A DNA stretch of 64,000 nt from positions 682,001 to 746,000 of the forward strand of contig NZ_CP140772.1 of NCBI RefSeq assembly GCF_037893185.1. Reading direction: 5' to 3'. This document shows positions 44,760 through 54,250 of this stretch, piece after piece. Position numbers and translations under genes: made by a program. Every line of letters starts with the position of its first letter. Positions within the stretch are counted from its first letter, which is position 1. The DNA is from Chitinophaga sp. 180180018-3 (GTDB lineage Bacteria; Bacteroidota; Bacteroidia; Chitinophagales; Chitinophagaceae). The notes under the pieces were generated by a model. The model ran no database searches, was not told the DNA's origin, and saw nothing but the letters and a program-made list of their open reading frames with translations.

Positions 44760-45941
44760 TTATTCCAGTACCAGTACGTTCACGTCTTTATTTTTCAGCC
44801 ATCCTGCTTCTTTCAGTTTCTGCAGATTGATAACTCCCACCACATAGCGCCATTCAGCTGATTCATATTTTTCGGAGATATTGAAGAACTCGGCCAGATC
44901 TACCTGATCGGGTGTTTTGTAGCGCAGGTAAACTTTCAGTTTTACGTCGTTGGTAAAGCTCGGCTGATTATTTTGTTTGATCTTTTTATACTCGTAGCGA
45001 TAGTTGTATAACAGGGCAGAAATATCAGACAGTACAGCACTACCGGTAGCGGTACCACCGGCGCCTTTACCTACGAAGAACTGCTTGTCGGTGAATGCGC
45101 TCTCCAGCAGGATACCGTTGTATTCATTGTATACATCGTAAAGGAGATTGTGTTCCTTCACCAGGTGCGGCAGTACATAAGAGAATACATGACCATTCTG
45201 GCGGCGGCATTGCGCAATCAGTTTGATGGTACAGCTCCGTTGTCTGGCAAACTGAATATCGAAATCATTCAGGTGATGAATCCCGAAGTTGAATACTTCT
45301 TCCGGTTTTACGAAGGTACCGAATGCGTGGAGGAGGAGGATCACGATCTTGAATTTCGGATCATAGCCTTCTATATCCAGTGAGGGATCAGTTTCGGCGA
45401 AGCCCAGGTGTTGTGCCTGTTGCAGGGCAGTTTCGAAGCTGAGGTTTTCTTCGAATATTTTAGTGAGAATATAATTCGTAGAGCCGTTACAGATACCTTC
45501 CACAGCGTTGAGCAGATCGTTATCGTAGTATTCCTCCAGGTTGCGGATGATGGGAATACTGGCGCAGCTGGATGCTTCGTAGAGGAATGGCACTTTGTTC
45601 TCGGCCTGAAGCTGGTAAAGGGCAGGCAGGTTTTCAGCAATCATACGTTTGCTGGCACTTACTACTGCTTTACCATTGCGCAGCGCCGTGCTTACTATTT
45701 CAAAGGCGGCCTCTGTGTCGTTAATCAGCTCCACCACTACATCAATGGTGGGATCTTCAAGAATTTCATTTTTATCAGTAGTGAAATAGCTGCTGTCGAT
45801 GGGTCTTGACTTGTTAGGATCTTTAATACAGATCTTTTTGATACGTGCATTGATACCTTTGGTTCTGTTCAATACTTCGTACAGTCCTTGTCCTACGACG
45901 CCGAATCCGAAAATGCCTAAGTTGATGATCTTATTTTCCAT
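44760..45941 (-). CDS. hom: Homoserine dehydrogenase
   Basis: 393 residues. NAD(P)-binding GIFGFGVVGQGLYEVL (residues 9-24) and the catalytic-domain motif DPSLDIEGYDPKFKIVILL (about 188-206, quoted in part) with GKGAGGTATGSAVLSDI match homoserine dehydrogenase. It is shorter than the 430-residue form since the regulatory ACT domain is absent. It reduces aspartate semialdehyde to homoserine. It lies 42 bp downstream of the metB-like gene under the same SAM-I riboswitch. Confidence 0.93.
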   Translation of the reverse strand: MENKIINLGIFGFGVVGQGLYEVLNRTKGINARIKKICIKDPNKSRPIDSSYFTTDKNEILEDPTIDVVVELINDTEAAFEIVSTALRNGKAVVSASKRMIAENLPALYQLQAENKVPFLYEASSCASIPIIRNLEEYYDNDLLNAVEGICNGSTNYILTKIFEENLSFETALQQAQHLGFAETDPSLDIEGYDPKFKIVILLLHAFGTFVKPEEVFNFGIHHLNDFDIQFARQRSCTIKLIAQCRRQNGHVFSYVLPHLVKEHNLLYDVYNEYNGILLESAFTDKQFFVGKGAGGTATGSAVLSDISALLYNYRYEYKKIKQNNQPSFTNDVKLKVYLRYKTPDQVDLAEFFNISEKYESAEWRYVVGVINLQKLKEAGWLKNKDVNVLVLE

Positions 45942-45983
45942 AATTCTTATTTGAGCAGCTATTCCCTTTTGAAAGAAGCTGCT

Positions 45984-47162
45984 TTATTGTAAAACCGTAA
46001 TTTGTTTTCCTGCCGGAAGATTAAGTTTATCCAGCGCTTGTTTCAGGTCGTTGATGAGGTCCTCTGCATCTTCGATGCCTATGGATAACCGTATGCAGGA
46101 GTCCTGTAGTCCTGTTTTCCGCCGGAATTCTTCCGGTATGTTTTTATGTGTCATAGTGGCCGGATGGGCCAGCATACTTTTCACACCGCCGAAGCTTTCT
46201 GCCAGTTTAAACAGTTTGGTAGCGTTGACGATGCGGATGGCATTTTTGATGTTGTCGCTTTTCAGGGAAAAGCTCACCAGTGCGCCGTAGTTCTTTTGTT
46301 GTTTACGGGCGATATGATGATTCTTATGTGTGGCGAGGCCCGGGTAGAATACTTTATCTACAGCGGGATGTGCCGCCAGCCAGTTGGCAATTGCACTGGC
46401 GTTGCTGCATTGTTTCTCCAGCCGCAGGTAGAGGGTTTCTATACCGCGGATAGTGAGCCAGGCTTCGAACGGACTGAGAATACTACCGGAAATATTCTGG
46501 TTATACCTGATCTGATCGGCGAGGCTTTTGCTGTTTACCACTACCAGGCCGGCGATCACATCACAGTGACCGGCGAGGTATTTGGAAGCGCTGTGGATAA
46601 CAATATCGGCGCCCAGCGGAATAGGTTGTTGCAGCAACGGGGTGCTGAAGGTATTGTCGACCACCAGCAGAATGTTATGTTGTTTGGCAATTTTGCTGAT
46701 AGATTTTATATCAGAAATACGCAATGTTGGATTAGTAGGGGATTCCAGCCAGATGATCCGGGTATTGGGCGTAATCGAAGTCAATACCTTATCGATGTTA
46801 CTGGTATCTACAAAGTTCACTTTGATACCGAAGCGTTCGAACATGTGGTTGAATATCTGGAAGATGCCGCCATAGGTATCTTCCACCGCCATGATCTCAT
46901 CGCCGGTTTTTAACAGCTTCAGTACAGCATCAATGGCGGACATGCCGCTGGCAAACGCAAATCCGGCGAACCCTTCTTCCAGGGTGCAGATCAGGTCTTC
47001 CAGCACTTTCCTCGTGGGGTTGTTTGCCCTGGAGAACTCAAAGCCCTTATTGATGCCCGGTGATTCCTGCACAAAGGTGGACGTTTGATAGATAGGCACT
47101 GAAATGGCGCCTGTCAGTTCATCTACCGGAATGCTATGAATCAGTTGTGTAGCTGTTTTCAT
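45984..47162 (-). CDS. metB: Cystathionine gamma-synthase/lyase-type PLP enzyme
   Basis: 392 residues from ATG at 47162 (MKTATQLIHSIPVDE); the GTG at 47195 would add a poor leader. Trans-sulfuration family: GFAFASGMSAIDAVLKLL, the PLP Lys in IHSASKYLAGHCDVIAG (about 196-212) and SRANNPTRKVLEDL. The enzyme could make cystathionine from an acyl-homoserine (MetB), or act as O-acetylhomoserine sulfhydrylase or cystathionine lyase; the SAM-I riboswitch and homoserine dehydrogenase partner favour methionine synthesis. Start distance from the riboswitch terminator is about 105 nt. Confidence 0.85.
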   Translation of the reverse strand: MKTATQLIHSIPVDELTGAISVPIYQTSTFVQESPGINKGFEFSRANNPTRKVLEDLICTLEEGFAGFAFASGMSAIDAVLKLLKTGDEIMAVEDTYGGIFQIFNHMFERFGIKVNFVDTSNIDKVLTSITPNTRIIWLESPTNPTLRISDIKSISKIAKQHNILLVVDNTFSTPLLQQPIPLGADIVIHSASKYLAGHCDVIAGLVVVNSKSLADQIRYNQNISGSILSPFEAWLTIRGIETLYLRLEKQCSNASAIANWLAAHPAVDKVFYPGLATHKNHHIARKQQKNYGALVSFSLKSDNIKNAIRIVNATKLFKLAESFGGVKSMLAHPATMTHKNIPEEFRRKTGLQDSCIRLSIGIEDAEDLINDLKQALDKLNLPAGKQITVLQ

Positions 47163-47267
47163 GTATAAATTATTTTTAATGATATGCAATGTCACTAGTT
47201 ATCTACTGCAACTTTATCATTAAAGATTAACTTAAACAACAACAAATCCATAAAGGGGGTGGAAGAG

Positions 47268-47300
47268 CAAAAAAAAAGCTCTTCCCGGGTTGGAAGAGCT
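47268..47300 (-). terminator. Riboswitch-controlled terminator before metB
   Basis: On the minus strand AGCTCTTCC pairs with GGAAGAGCT over a 6-base loop, followed by nine U. It lies 40 nt after the SAM-I aptamer, so SAM binding would let it form and stop metB-hom transcription. Confidence 0.88.
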
Positions 47301-47340
47301 CTTTCAAAAAATTATATATCAGTGAAGTATTATCTCTGCC

Positions 47341-47458
47341 AACTTATCTTTCCCTGGTTCGCACCAGGGCAGGAATTAGCACCTTTTTCCGGATCATCTG
47401 ATCAGGAAAGGTTGCTAAGGCATCGCAGGGCCAAGTCCCTCCGCCTTTCTGGATAAGT
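47341..47458 (-). promoter_or_regulatory. SAM-I riboswitch (S-box)
   Basis: On the minus strand: CTTATCCAGAAAGGCGGAGG, GGACTTGGCCCTGCGATGCC then TTAGCAACC, later AGGTGCTAATTCCTGCC, closing with AAAGATAAG. This is the S-box order of conserved elements. The P1 helix is CTTATC/GATAAG. It controls metB and hom by transcription termination. Confidence 0.95.
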
Positions 47459-47476
47459 GATGTGTAAGAACTGGCG

Positions 47477-47509
47477 CAAAGTTAATATCAGTTTCAGCAG
47501 ATTTCCAAA
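47477..47509 (-). promoter_or_regulatory. Promoter of the metB-hom operon
   Basis: On the minus strand TTTG (47506-47509), 21 bp, TAACTTTG (47477-47484). It lies about 18 bp before the riboswitch start. Confidence 0.75.
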
Positions 47510-47586
47510 TTGTACAGGAAATTTATTTTATCAGGTGATGTTTTATTACCTTTAGATGATATTATTTTTATACCCAACCATATCTT

Positions 47587-48873
47587 ATGTTTGTTAACCC
47601 GTTGCTCACGGAAGAGCTGTTCCAGCACATCTGGGCGTGCCGGCTATTCAGGCAGGATCATCTTTTTACGACTTGTGGCCTGCCGGTACGGATCATATAT
47701 CCCGGATTACATAATCATCATAGTGGTCCTGATTTTTCGGCTGCGAGGATTAGGATAGGCGACGTGCTTTGGTCGGGGCAGGTGGAGTTGCATTTGCGCA
47801 GTTCCGACTGGGCCCGGCACCGGCATCAGTACAACCCGCAGTACGGGCGGATTATCCTGCATGTGGTATTTGAGCACGATTGCGACGATGCCCGCGGGCC
47901 TGCGGCGCCCTGCCTGGAATTACAGCAGCATATTCCCAAGCTGTTGCTGGATCGTTATCAGCAATTGAAGCGTACAACGCCTTTTGTGCCCTGTGGGTCG
48001 CAGGCGGCAACGGTACCGCAACTTACGTGGCTGAGTTGGAAGGAACGTTTGCTGGCGGAGCGCTGGGAGCGGAAGACGGGCATTTTGCGGGCCTGGCTGC
48101 AAAGCAGCCGTTATAACTGGGAGGAAGTTTGTTACTGGGCCGTGGCACAGAGCTATGGCACGCCGGTAAACAGCCTTACCTTTCTGCAGCTGGCACAGTC
48201 GTTGTCGTTCCGTGCCCTGATGCGCTACCGCTCCGGCATGCTGCAGCTGGAAGCCCTGTTGTTCGGGCAGGCGGGGATGCTGGAAGAAGATTTCAGCGAT
48301 CCGTATGCACTGCACCTGCGGGAGATCTACCAGCATCTGCGGCATAAACACCGGCTTCGGCCTTTACAGCCCCATCAGTGGCACTGGCTAAGAATGCGGC
48401 CTTCTGCATTCCCTACCATCCGTATAGCGGCTTTTGCAGCCTTGTTACAGCAACAGGTACGGTTATTTTCCCGGGTACTGGAAGCTGCAGATGTTGCCGG
48501 GCTGGAATCGCTGTTTTTCGTACGCCCGTCGGCGTACTGGCTGCAACATTACCGGTTCGGGCATCTGGTGGAGGCCACGCAGCTTCCGGGGAAACAGGCG
48601 GTACACGGTATCCTGATCAATACTATATTGCCTTTACTCTTTTTGTACGGGCAGGAAAGAAATCATCGTTACTACCAGGAGAAGGCGCTGCATCTCCTGC
48701 AGCAACTCCCGCCGGAACAAAACAAAATCACCCGGAGCTGGCATCAGCTGGGCGTAGAACAGGAAAGTGCCCTGGAGTCACAGGCGCTGTTACAATTGAA
48801 AGAGTACTACTGCGATGAGCGAAAGTGCCTGCAATGCGCGATAGGAGCGAAGATTCTGCAGGCCTGCAGGTAA
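47587..48873 (+). CDS. DUF2851 family protein
   Basis: 428 residues with the Bacteroidota-specific DUF2851 pattern: LLTEELFQHIWACRLF at the start, GLHNHHSGPDFSAARIRIG and WSGQVELHLRSSDWARHRHQ then NPQYGRIILHVVFEHD. The GPDF, GNVELH-like and HVVxEHD motifs look like a nuclease-like core (Asp/Glu and His), but activity is unknown. The rest is helical, with a Cys-rich C-terminus (CDERKCLQCAIGAKIL). Cytosolic. It is divergent from the metB operon and convergent with the OsmC gene. Confidence 0.85.
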   Translation: MFVNPLLTEELFQHIWACRLFRQDHLFTTCGLPVRIIYPGLHNHHSGPDFSAARIRIGDVLWSGQVELHLRSSDWARHRHQYNPQYGRIILHVVFEHDCDDARGPAAPCLELQQHIPKLLLDRYQQLKRTTPFVPCGSQAATVPQLTWLSWKERLLAERWERKTGILRAWLQSSRYNWEEVCYWAVAQSYGTPVNSLTFLQLAQSLSFRALMRYRSGMLQLEALLFGQAGMLEEDFSDPYALHLREIYQHLRHKHRLRPLQPHQWHWLRMRPSAFPTIRIAAFAALLQQQVRLFSRVLEAADVAGLESLFFVRPSAYWLQHYRFGHLVEATQLPGKQAVHGILINTILPLLFLYGQERNHRYYQEKALHLLQQLPPEQNKITRSWHQLGVEQESALESQALLQLKEYYCDERKCLQCAIGAKILQACR

Positions 48874-48875
48874 GC

Positions 48876-48957
48876 ATTAGTAATGAAGAAATAGCAGGAA
48901 GAGTTTAGCGATGAGTATTATTGGCTAAGGTCATCTTGCTATTTCTTCATTCTTAAT
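48876..48957. repeat. Long imperfect inverted repeat with nested stem between DUF2851 and OsmC genes
   Basis: ATTAGTAATGAAGAAATAGC (48876-) pairs with GCTATTTCTTCATTCTTAAT (to 48957) with few mismatches; inside, TTAGC and GCTAA form a second stem. It lies between convergent genes and may be the terminator of both. The design (a long stem with a second nested stem) resembles the elements at 5390-5507 and 57432-57508. Confidence 0.75.
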
Positions 48958-48962
48958 ACGGG

Positions 48963-49370
48963 TTACCAGTTGAAAACCACATCCTGCTTAATCTCAGTAT
49001 TCAGGCTCTTAGCTACCGGACAGGCAAGGGCAGCTCTTTCCAGGATGGTCCTTTCTTTTTCACCCAGCTGATGGCCGGCAGGAAAGTCGAAAACTACATT
49101 TACGCCTGTGATCCTGCGGGGTTCTGTGCCCATAATCTTCTGGATACTTACTTTAGTACCATCAATATTCCAGTTGTTATCTCTTGCCTTAATGCCCATA
49201 ATGGTGAGCATGCAGGAACCCAGTGCAGTAGCTACCAGATCGGTAGGGGAAAAGCGTTCGCCTTTACCATTGTTATCAACAGGAGCGTCAGTTTCAATCA
49301 CAGTACCTGACTGGAGATGGGCGGCAGTTGTACGAAGCTCGCCTGTATAGATGATAGATGCTGTTTGCAT
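48963..49370 (-). CDS. OsmC-family hydroperoxide reductase-like protein
   Basis: 135 residues from ATG at 49370 (MQTASIIYTG); a TTG at 49391 would add seven residues. The two peroxidatic Cys are in ALGSCMLTIMG and ERAALACPVAKSLN, so activity is likely intact. SPTDLVATALGSC is the family mark. OsmC/Ohr proteins reduce organic peroxides with thiol help. A single gene. Confidence 0.92.
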   Translation of the reverse strand: MQTASIIYTGELRTTAAHLQSGTVIETDAPVDNNGKGERFSPTDLVATALGSCMLTIMGIKARDNNWNIDGTKVSIQKIMGTEPRRITGVNVVFDFPAGHQLGEKERTILERAALACPVAKSLNTEIKQDVVFNW

Positions 49371-49536
49371 GATATTATTTTTAATAGTCAAACCGTAAAA
49401 TTAAATGTATTTTTATAATAACTGATGAATGAGCAACCCCGGTCCTGGCAAACTAAAAAAAAATTAACTACGTTTGTAATATATACATAACAATACCTTT
49501 GTTCAAGCGTTTATTTATATATAATAATTGCCCACT

Positions 49537-50361
49537 GTGAAAAAAATATACTTAATCCTGTTTTTAACAACATTATCCGGTGCCTTGTTTGCGCAGAATA
49601 CCAGCAACAGTAAGCAGAAAAAGAAAAGTGAAAAGGAACAGCGCAAACTGAAAAGGATTGCTATCTTCCGTGAACAGGAGGAAGGGGAAAATTTGTTCCA
49701 GCGCGATTTCTCAGCAGGCGCCCGTCTGAATACGGATGGATGGTCAGGTTTTGTGGAGATGGGTTATAGAAACAGCAGGAAGAAGGTGACCTATTACCAG
49801 TTCGAGGTTTCCGAAAAGAAAGACCATAAAGAATATAAGCAGACGAACGGATACGCTTTTGCCCGCCCCTTTATATACGGTAAGCAGAACAATTTCTACC
49901 CTGTTAAACTGGGTATAGGCCAGCGTTACCTGATAGGAGGGAAAGCGAATAAAAACGGCGTGGAAGTAGATGCTATTTATTACGGTGGTGTTTCCCTGGG
50001 GCTGCTGAAACCGTACTACCTGAATGTGCAGCAGACAGGTAACACTAGTACGGATATAAAATATGATCCTGCTAATCCTGATATCTTTCTTAACAGGGGA
50101 AATATCAACAGCGCAGCCGGCTTTGGTAAAGGCTGGGACAACCTGACAGTAGTGCCCGGATTGCATGGTAAGCTGGGAATGCGCTTCGACTGGGCCCATT
50201 TCAATGAAGTGGTGAGTGCCCTGGAGGTGGGTATAAACGGAGAATATTATACCAAGAAGATACCTATTATGGTACCGCTTAACGGCTACGACCCCAATAA
50301 ACAGTTCTTTTTCAATGCTTATGTGAGCATCCAGTTCGGAAAACGCTGGAACAGGAAGTAA
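49537..50361 (+). CDS. Predicted outer-membrane protein of unknown function
   Basis: 274 residues from GTG (49537), chosen because it gives a textbook signal peptide (MKKIYLILFLTTLSGALFAQ); TTG at 49528 is the alternative. A basic Lys-rich linker (about 22-45, KQKKKSEKEQRKLKR) precedes alternating strands with many aromatic residues, ending VSIQFGKRWNRK, which suggests a small beta-barrel. No named family recognised. It lies 80 bp before lipA but on its own. Confidence 0.7.
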   Translation: MKKIYLILFLTTLSGALFAQNTSNSKQKKKSEKEQRKLKRIAIFREQEEGENLFQRDFSAGARLNTDGWSGFVEMGYRNSRKKVTYYQFEVSEKKDHKEYKQTNGYAFARPFIYGKQNNFYPVKLGIGQRYLIGGKANKNGVEVDAIYYGGVSLGLLKPYYLNVQQTGNTSTDIKYDPANPDIFLNRGNINSAAGFGKGWDNLTVVPGLHGKLGMRFDWAHFNEVVSALEVGINGEYYTKKIPIMVPLNGYDPNKQFFFNAYVSIQFGKRWNRK

Positions 50362-50409
50362 AGGCGAACTGGTAGCTTTTAGGAAAGCGCCGGAATAACA
50401 GATAAGTAT

Positions 50410-50417
50410 TAACTTTG
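50410..50417 (+). promoter_or_regulatory. -7 box upstream of lipA
   Basis: TAACTTTG, a full match to the TAnnTTTG consensus, lies 25 bp before the lipA ATG; a Shine-Dalgarno-like AAAGGAATGAG follows. No -33 box of note. Confidence 0.5.
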
Positions 50418-50441
50418 CTTTTCTAAAGAAAGGAATGAGCG

Positions 50442-51341
50442 ATGCAAGAACTACCCGTAATAGCCGCTGAACCGGCTACCACAAGAGTAAAAAAGCCTGA
50501 CTGGCTGCGCGTTAAGTTACCTATAGGCGAAAACTACAAACAGGTCAGGAACCTGGTAGATACCCATAAATTACATACGATCTGCGAAAGTGGCAATTGC
50601 CCCAACATGGGTGAGTGCTGGGGAGCCGGTACCGCTACTTTCATGATCCTGGGAAATATCTGTACCCGTAGCTGCGGTTTTTGTGCCGTGGCCACCGGTC
50701 GGCCGGAAGCGGTGGATTTCGATGAGCCACAGCGTGTAGCTGAAGCTATTTACCTGATGAAGGTAAAGCATGCGGTGATCACTTCTGTAGACAGGGATGA
50801 GCTGAAAGATGGCGGTTCCATCATCTGGGCCAATACCATCAAGGCCGTAAGAGCACTGAACCCGGAAACCACCATGGAAACCCTGATCCCGGATTTCCGT
50901 GGTATCTGGGAAAACCTGCAACGGATCATTGATGTGGCGCCTGAAATAGTTTCTCATAACCTGGAAACAGTAGAGCGCCTTACCAAACAGGTAAGGATAC
51001 AGGCCAAATACCATAGAAGCCTCGAAGTAATCCGCCGGCTTAAAGATGGAGGCATGCGTACTAAGAGTGGTATTATGCTGGGCCTCGGTGAAACCAGGGA
51101 AGAAGTAGTACAGGCCATGCAGGACCTGTACGATAACGGTTGTGATGTAGTGACCCTGGGTCAGTACCTGCAGCCTACTCCGAAGCATCTCCCCGTGGCA
51201 CGCTTCGTACATCCCGATGAATTTGCAGAGCTGCGTGAAATAGGATACAACATTGGCCTCGACTACGTAGAGTCGGGTCCGTTAGTAAGATCTTCCTATC
51301 ACGCCGAAAAACATATTTTCAGCGGTCGAAATAAAGGATGA
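50442..51341 (+). CDS. lipA: Lipoyl synthase
   Basis: 299 residues. Both iron-sulfur clusters are marked: the auxiliary one by Cys48, Cys53 and Cys59 ([12 protein letters not shown]), the radical-SAM one by CTRSCGFC (Cys74, Cys78, Cys81). The last conserved Ser is in [11 protein letters not shown]. It inserts two sulfurs into protein-bound octanoate. No lipB is adjacent. The gene ends at a hairpin terminator. Confidence 0.96.
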   Translation: MQELPVIAAEPATTRVKKPDWLRVKLPIGENYKQVRNLVDTHKLHTICESGNCPNMGECWGAGTATFMILGNICTRSCGFCAVATGRPEAVDFDEPQRVAEAIYLMKVKHAVITSVDRDELKDGGSIIWANTIKAVRALNPETTMETLIPDFRGIWENLQRIIDVAPEIVSHNLETVERLTKQVRIQAKYHRSLEVIRRLKDGGMRTKSGIMLGLGETREEVVQAMQDLYDNGCDVVTLGQYLQPTPKHLPVARFVHPDEFAELREIGYNIGLDYVESGPLVRSSYHAEKHIFSGRNKG

Positions 51342-51731
51342 CCGGAAACGATTTTCATCTAAATGTTAAAATCCACCTGAAAGGGTGGATTTTTGTTTTC
51401 ATAACATTATCTTAGCGCCCGAATTTGTTTTACCTAAACAACATATGTATTGTTGTATACCTACTTCACTGTTCGCTGCTGAATTCAGATGCCTGAAACA
51501 ATAATCATGGAAACCGTGCGCCAACGTTTCAGCACTCTTCTGAATGGCAACTCTCTACCGACCTACCTGTCTTTGGCCTGCTAACACAGCCTTGACCTGT
51601 TTTTGTGGCAATGAACAATGTTATATAGCTATGCCTGTATAACCTATAAAGAATGATAATGACCTGTTGTTTTATGCGCATTATTCTTCTTACGATTGGT
51701 ATAATGATGAACTGAATGTCAAAAGCCTTTT
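51342..51731. other. 390-bp region between lipA and the efflux operon
   Basis: After the lipA terminator (51369-51396) no gene-like ORF or strong repeat was seen; it presumably holds the promoter of the tolC-like operon. No TetR- or AraC-type regulator gene is present on either strand. Confidence 0.5.
51369..51396 (+). terminator. Terminator after lipA
   Basis: AAATCCACC and GGTGGATTT form a 9-bp stem with a 6-base loop and are followed by TTG and a T-rich run. Confidence 0.85.
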
Positions 51732-53066
51732 ATGAAAAGAGCATTTTATTTTGTAGCTGTGGTATGCGGGGTAATGAATGCCCCGGGAGTATCTGCACAG
51801 CAATCTGTGGATTCCCTTTTAAACAGCGCTTCGTTGCAGGATTGTATCCGGTATGCAATGACACACCAGCCGGTGATCAGGCAATCGCTGATTGATGAAG
51901 CCGTTACCGACAGAACAGTGAAAAGTAAGCTGGCCGACTGGTATCCGCAGATCAACCTGGATTATAACCTCCAGCATTACATGGAATTACCTACTTCTAT
52001 ATTTGGTGGCAACCCTACCAAAGTAGGCGTATCTAACACTTCTGCAGCGCAGTTCGGGCTTAACCAGAACATCTTCACCCGCGATTTGCTGCTGGCTTCC
52101 AATACGGCAAAGGAAGTACGAAAACAAAGTAAGCAAACCACGCAGAGTAATCAGATCGATCTGGTAGCCAATGTGAGTAAAGCGTACTACGATGTATTGC
52201 TGACTACTGAGCAGATTAAAGTATTGAATGAAGATATTGTACGACTGGAGCGTAGCCTGAAAGATGCTAATGCCCAGTATAACAGCGGAGTGGTAGATAA
52301 AATAGATGCCAAGCGCGCCGCTATTTCTCTGAACAATGCACGTGCCCAGCAGAAATCAGCGCGGGAGTTGCTCACGGCTAAACAGGCTTATCTGAAGCAA
52401 TTGATGGGATACCCCACCAGCAGCGGAGATGTACCGCTGGTGCAGGATTCCGCCAGTGTTGCGGCCCAGGTAACCGGGGAAGATACACTGATGACAGCTG
52501 ATTATAAAAACCGTATTGAATACCAGTTGCTCGAAACTCAGCAACAGCTGCTGCGTGCCAATCTGCAATACAATAAGTGGAGCTTCCTGCCCATTGTATC
52601 TGCATTTGTCAACTACTCATTTGCATGGCAGAACGAACAGTTCAGCAAATTGTACAGCACCGATTATCCGAACTCATTGCTGGGTATAAAACTGTCGCTG
52701 CCCATTTTCCAGGGAGGTAAGCGTATTCACAACATCAGGATAGCAGAAATGCAGCTGCAGCGCTCACAATGGGATTTCGCTGCCCTGAGAAGCCGGATTA
52801 ATACACAGTACGTGCAGGCGTTGGCCACCTATAAAAGTAACTTCAACGACTATCTGACGCTAAAGGATAACCTGCAGATGGCAAAGGATGTATATGATAT
52901 GTTGCAATTACAGTATAAAGAAGGCATCAAAACATACCTGGATGTGCTGATCTCCGAAACAGATCTGCGTGCAGCACAGCTCAACTTCTACAATTCAATG
53001 TACCAGGTACTCTCCAGCAAGATAGACCTGCAAAAAGCATTAGGAACCTTAACAGTTAATTATTAA
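51732..53066 (+). CDS. TolC-family outer-membrane efflux protein
   Basis: 444 residues. A signal peptide to about 23 (VSAQQS), then two TolC-like repeats with long helices (SKAYYDVLLTTEQIKVLNEDI, and YKEGIKTYLDVLISETDLRAAQLNFY, shown in parts). It forms the outer-membrane channel of the tripartite pump encoded by the next two genes. The TAA stop is directly followed by an in-frame ATG of the adaptor frame. Confidence 0.92.
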   Translation: MKRAFYFVAVVCGVMNAPGVSAQQSVDSLLNSASLQDCIRYAMTHQPVIRQSLIDEAVTDRTVKSKLADWYPQINLDYNLQHYMELPTSIFGGNPTKVGVSNTSAAQFGLNQNIFTRDLLLASNTAKEVRKQSKQTTQSNQIDLVANVSKAYYDVLLTTEQIKVLNEDIVRLERSLKDANAQYNSGVVDKIDAKRAAISLNNARAQQKSARELLTAKQAYLKQLMGYPTSSGDVPLVQDSASVAAQVTGEDTLMTADYKNRIEYQLLETQQQLLRANLQYNKWSFLPIVSAFVNYSFAWQNEQFSKLYSTDYPNSLLGIKLSLPIFQGGKRIHNIRIAEMQLQRSQWDFAALRSRINTQYVQALATYKSNFNDYLTLKDNLQMAKDVYDMLQLQYKEGIKTYLDVLISETDLRAAQLNFYNSMYQVLSSKIDLQKALGTLTVNY

Positions 53067-53084
53067 ATGGTAACCGGAACGGAT

Positions 53085-54218
53085 ATGAAAAAAATGAACA
53101 ACATTGTCTTAATCAGCGCTGCCAGCATACTGGGCTTCACTGCCTGTAAGGGTCCGGGTAAACAAGGTCCGCCTGTTATGCCCCCTACACCGGTAAACAT
53201 TACGGAGGCAGGCGTAGCACCGGCCGTTTATTATGATAAATATCCTGCAACGGTAGTGGCGTTGAACCAGGTGGAACTGCGTTCCCAGGTGTCTGGTTTT
53301 ATCACCGGAATTTTCTTTAAAGAAGGTGAAGTGGTGCAGAAAGGCAAACCCCTGTACGAGATAGACCGTCGTAAATATGAAGCGGCCTATCTGCAGGCGC
53401 AGGCAAATGTAGCCAGCGCGAAAGCTTCCTATGAAAGAGCAAAGAAAGACGACGACCGTTACCAGCGTCTGGCCGAGCAGGATGCGGTGGCGCGCCAGAT
53501 ACTGGACAATGCTAAAGCTACCCTCGAAACATCCCGTGGACAGCTGGCTGCAGCGGAAGCCAGTCTCGCTTCTGTACGCACCGATCTGGATTACTCCCTT
53601 ATCAAAGCGCCGTTTACAGGCCGCATCGGTATCTCCCAGGTAAAACTGGGTGCACAGGTAAGCCCCGGAACCACCCTGCTGAATACCATCTCCAGCGAAG
53701 ATCCGATAGGAGTGGATTTTGTGATCAATGAAAATGAAATATCCCGCTATGCCGACATGCAGGGGAAAACTAACGGAAACGACCCTACGTTCCGGCTTCA
53801 GTTGTCGGATGGTACGGAGTATGTACATACCGGAAAGATCCTGGCGATAGACCGTGGTGTGGATAACCAGACAGCTACCATCCGCGTGCGTATTGAATTC
53901 AGCAATCCGAACGATAAACTGAAAGCGGGGATGAGCTGCGTATTACGTGTACTCAATGCACAATCAGGCGAGCGCCTTATTATTCCTTACAAAGCAGTAT
54001 CTGAGCAGATGGGCGAATACTTCGTATTTGTAGCGAAAGACTCCGTAGCAGCTCAGCAGAAAGTACATCTCGGCCCTAAACTGGGCGATAAGATAGTGAT
54101 CATGGACGGCATACAGGCCGGCGACAAGGTGATTACTGAAGGCTTCCAGCGCCTGCGCGACGGAGGCAAGATAAAGATAGGAATACCAGCCGCTCCTCAG
54201 GGCGCGCCTGCGAAGTAA
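53085..54218 (+). CDS. RND-efflux periplasmic adaptor (HlyD/AcrA-type) lipoprotein
   Basis: 377 residues from ATG at 53085 (MKKMNNIVLISAASILGFTAC), which gives the lipobox FTAC (Cys21); the upstream ATG at 53067 extends a poor signal. Barrel-sandwich VALNQVELRSQVSGFITGIF, alpha-hairpin around 80-165 and the beta-barrel and membrane-proximal domains follow. It bridges the RND pump and TolC, anchored to the inner membrane. Confidence 0.93.
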   Translation: MKKMNNIVLISAASILGFTACKGPGKQGPPVMPPTPVNITEAGVAPAVYYDKYPATVVALNQVELRSQVSGFITGIFFKEGEVVQKGKPLYEIDRRKYEAAYLQAQANVASAKASYERAKKDDDRYQRLAEQDAVARQILDNAKATLETSRGQLAAAEASLASVRTDLDYSLIKAPFTGRIGISQVKLGAQVSPGTTLLNTISSEDPIGVDFVINENEISRYADMQGKTNGNDPTFRLQLSDGTEYVHTGKILAIDRGVDNQTATIRVRIEFSNPNDKLKAGMSCVLRVLNAQSGERLIIPYKAVSEQMGEYFVFVAKDSVAAQQKVHLGPKLGDKIVIMDGIQAGDKVITEGFQRLRDGGKIKIGIPAAPQGAPAK

Positions 54219-54250
54219 TAGTTTATCAGTAGAATCAACAGCACAAGATC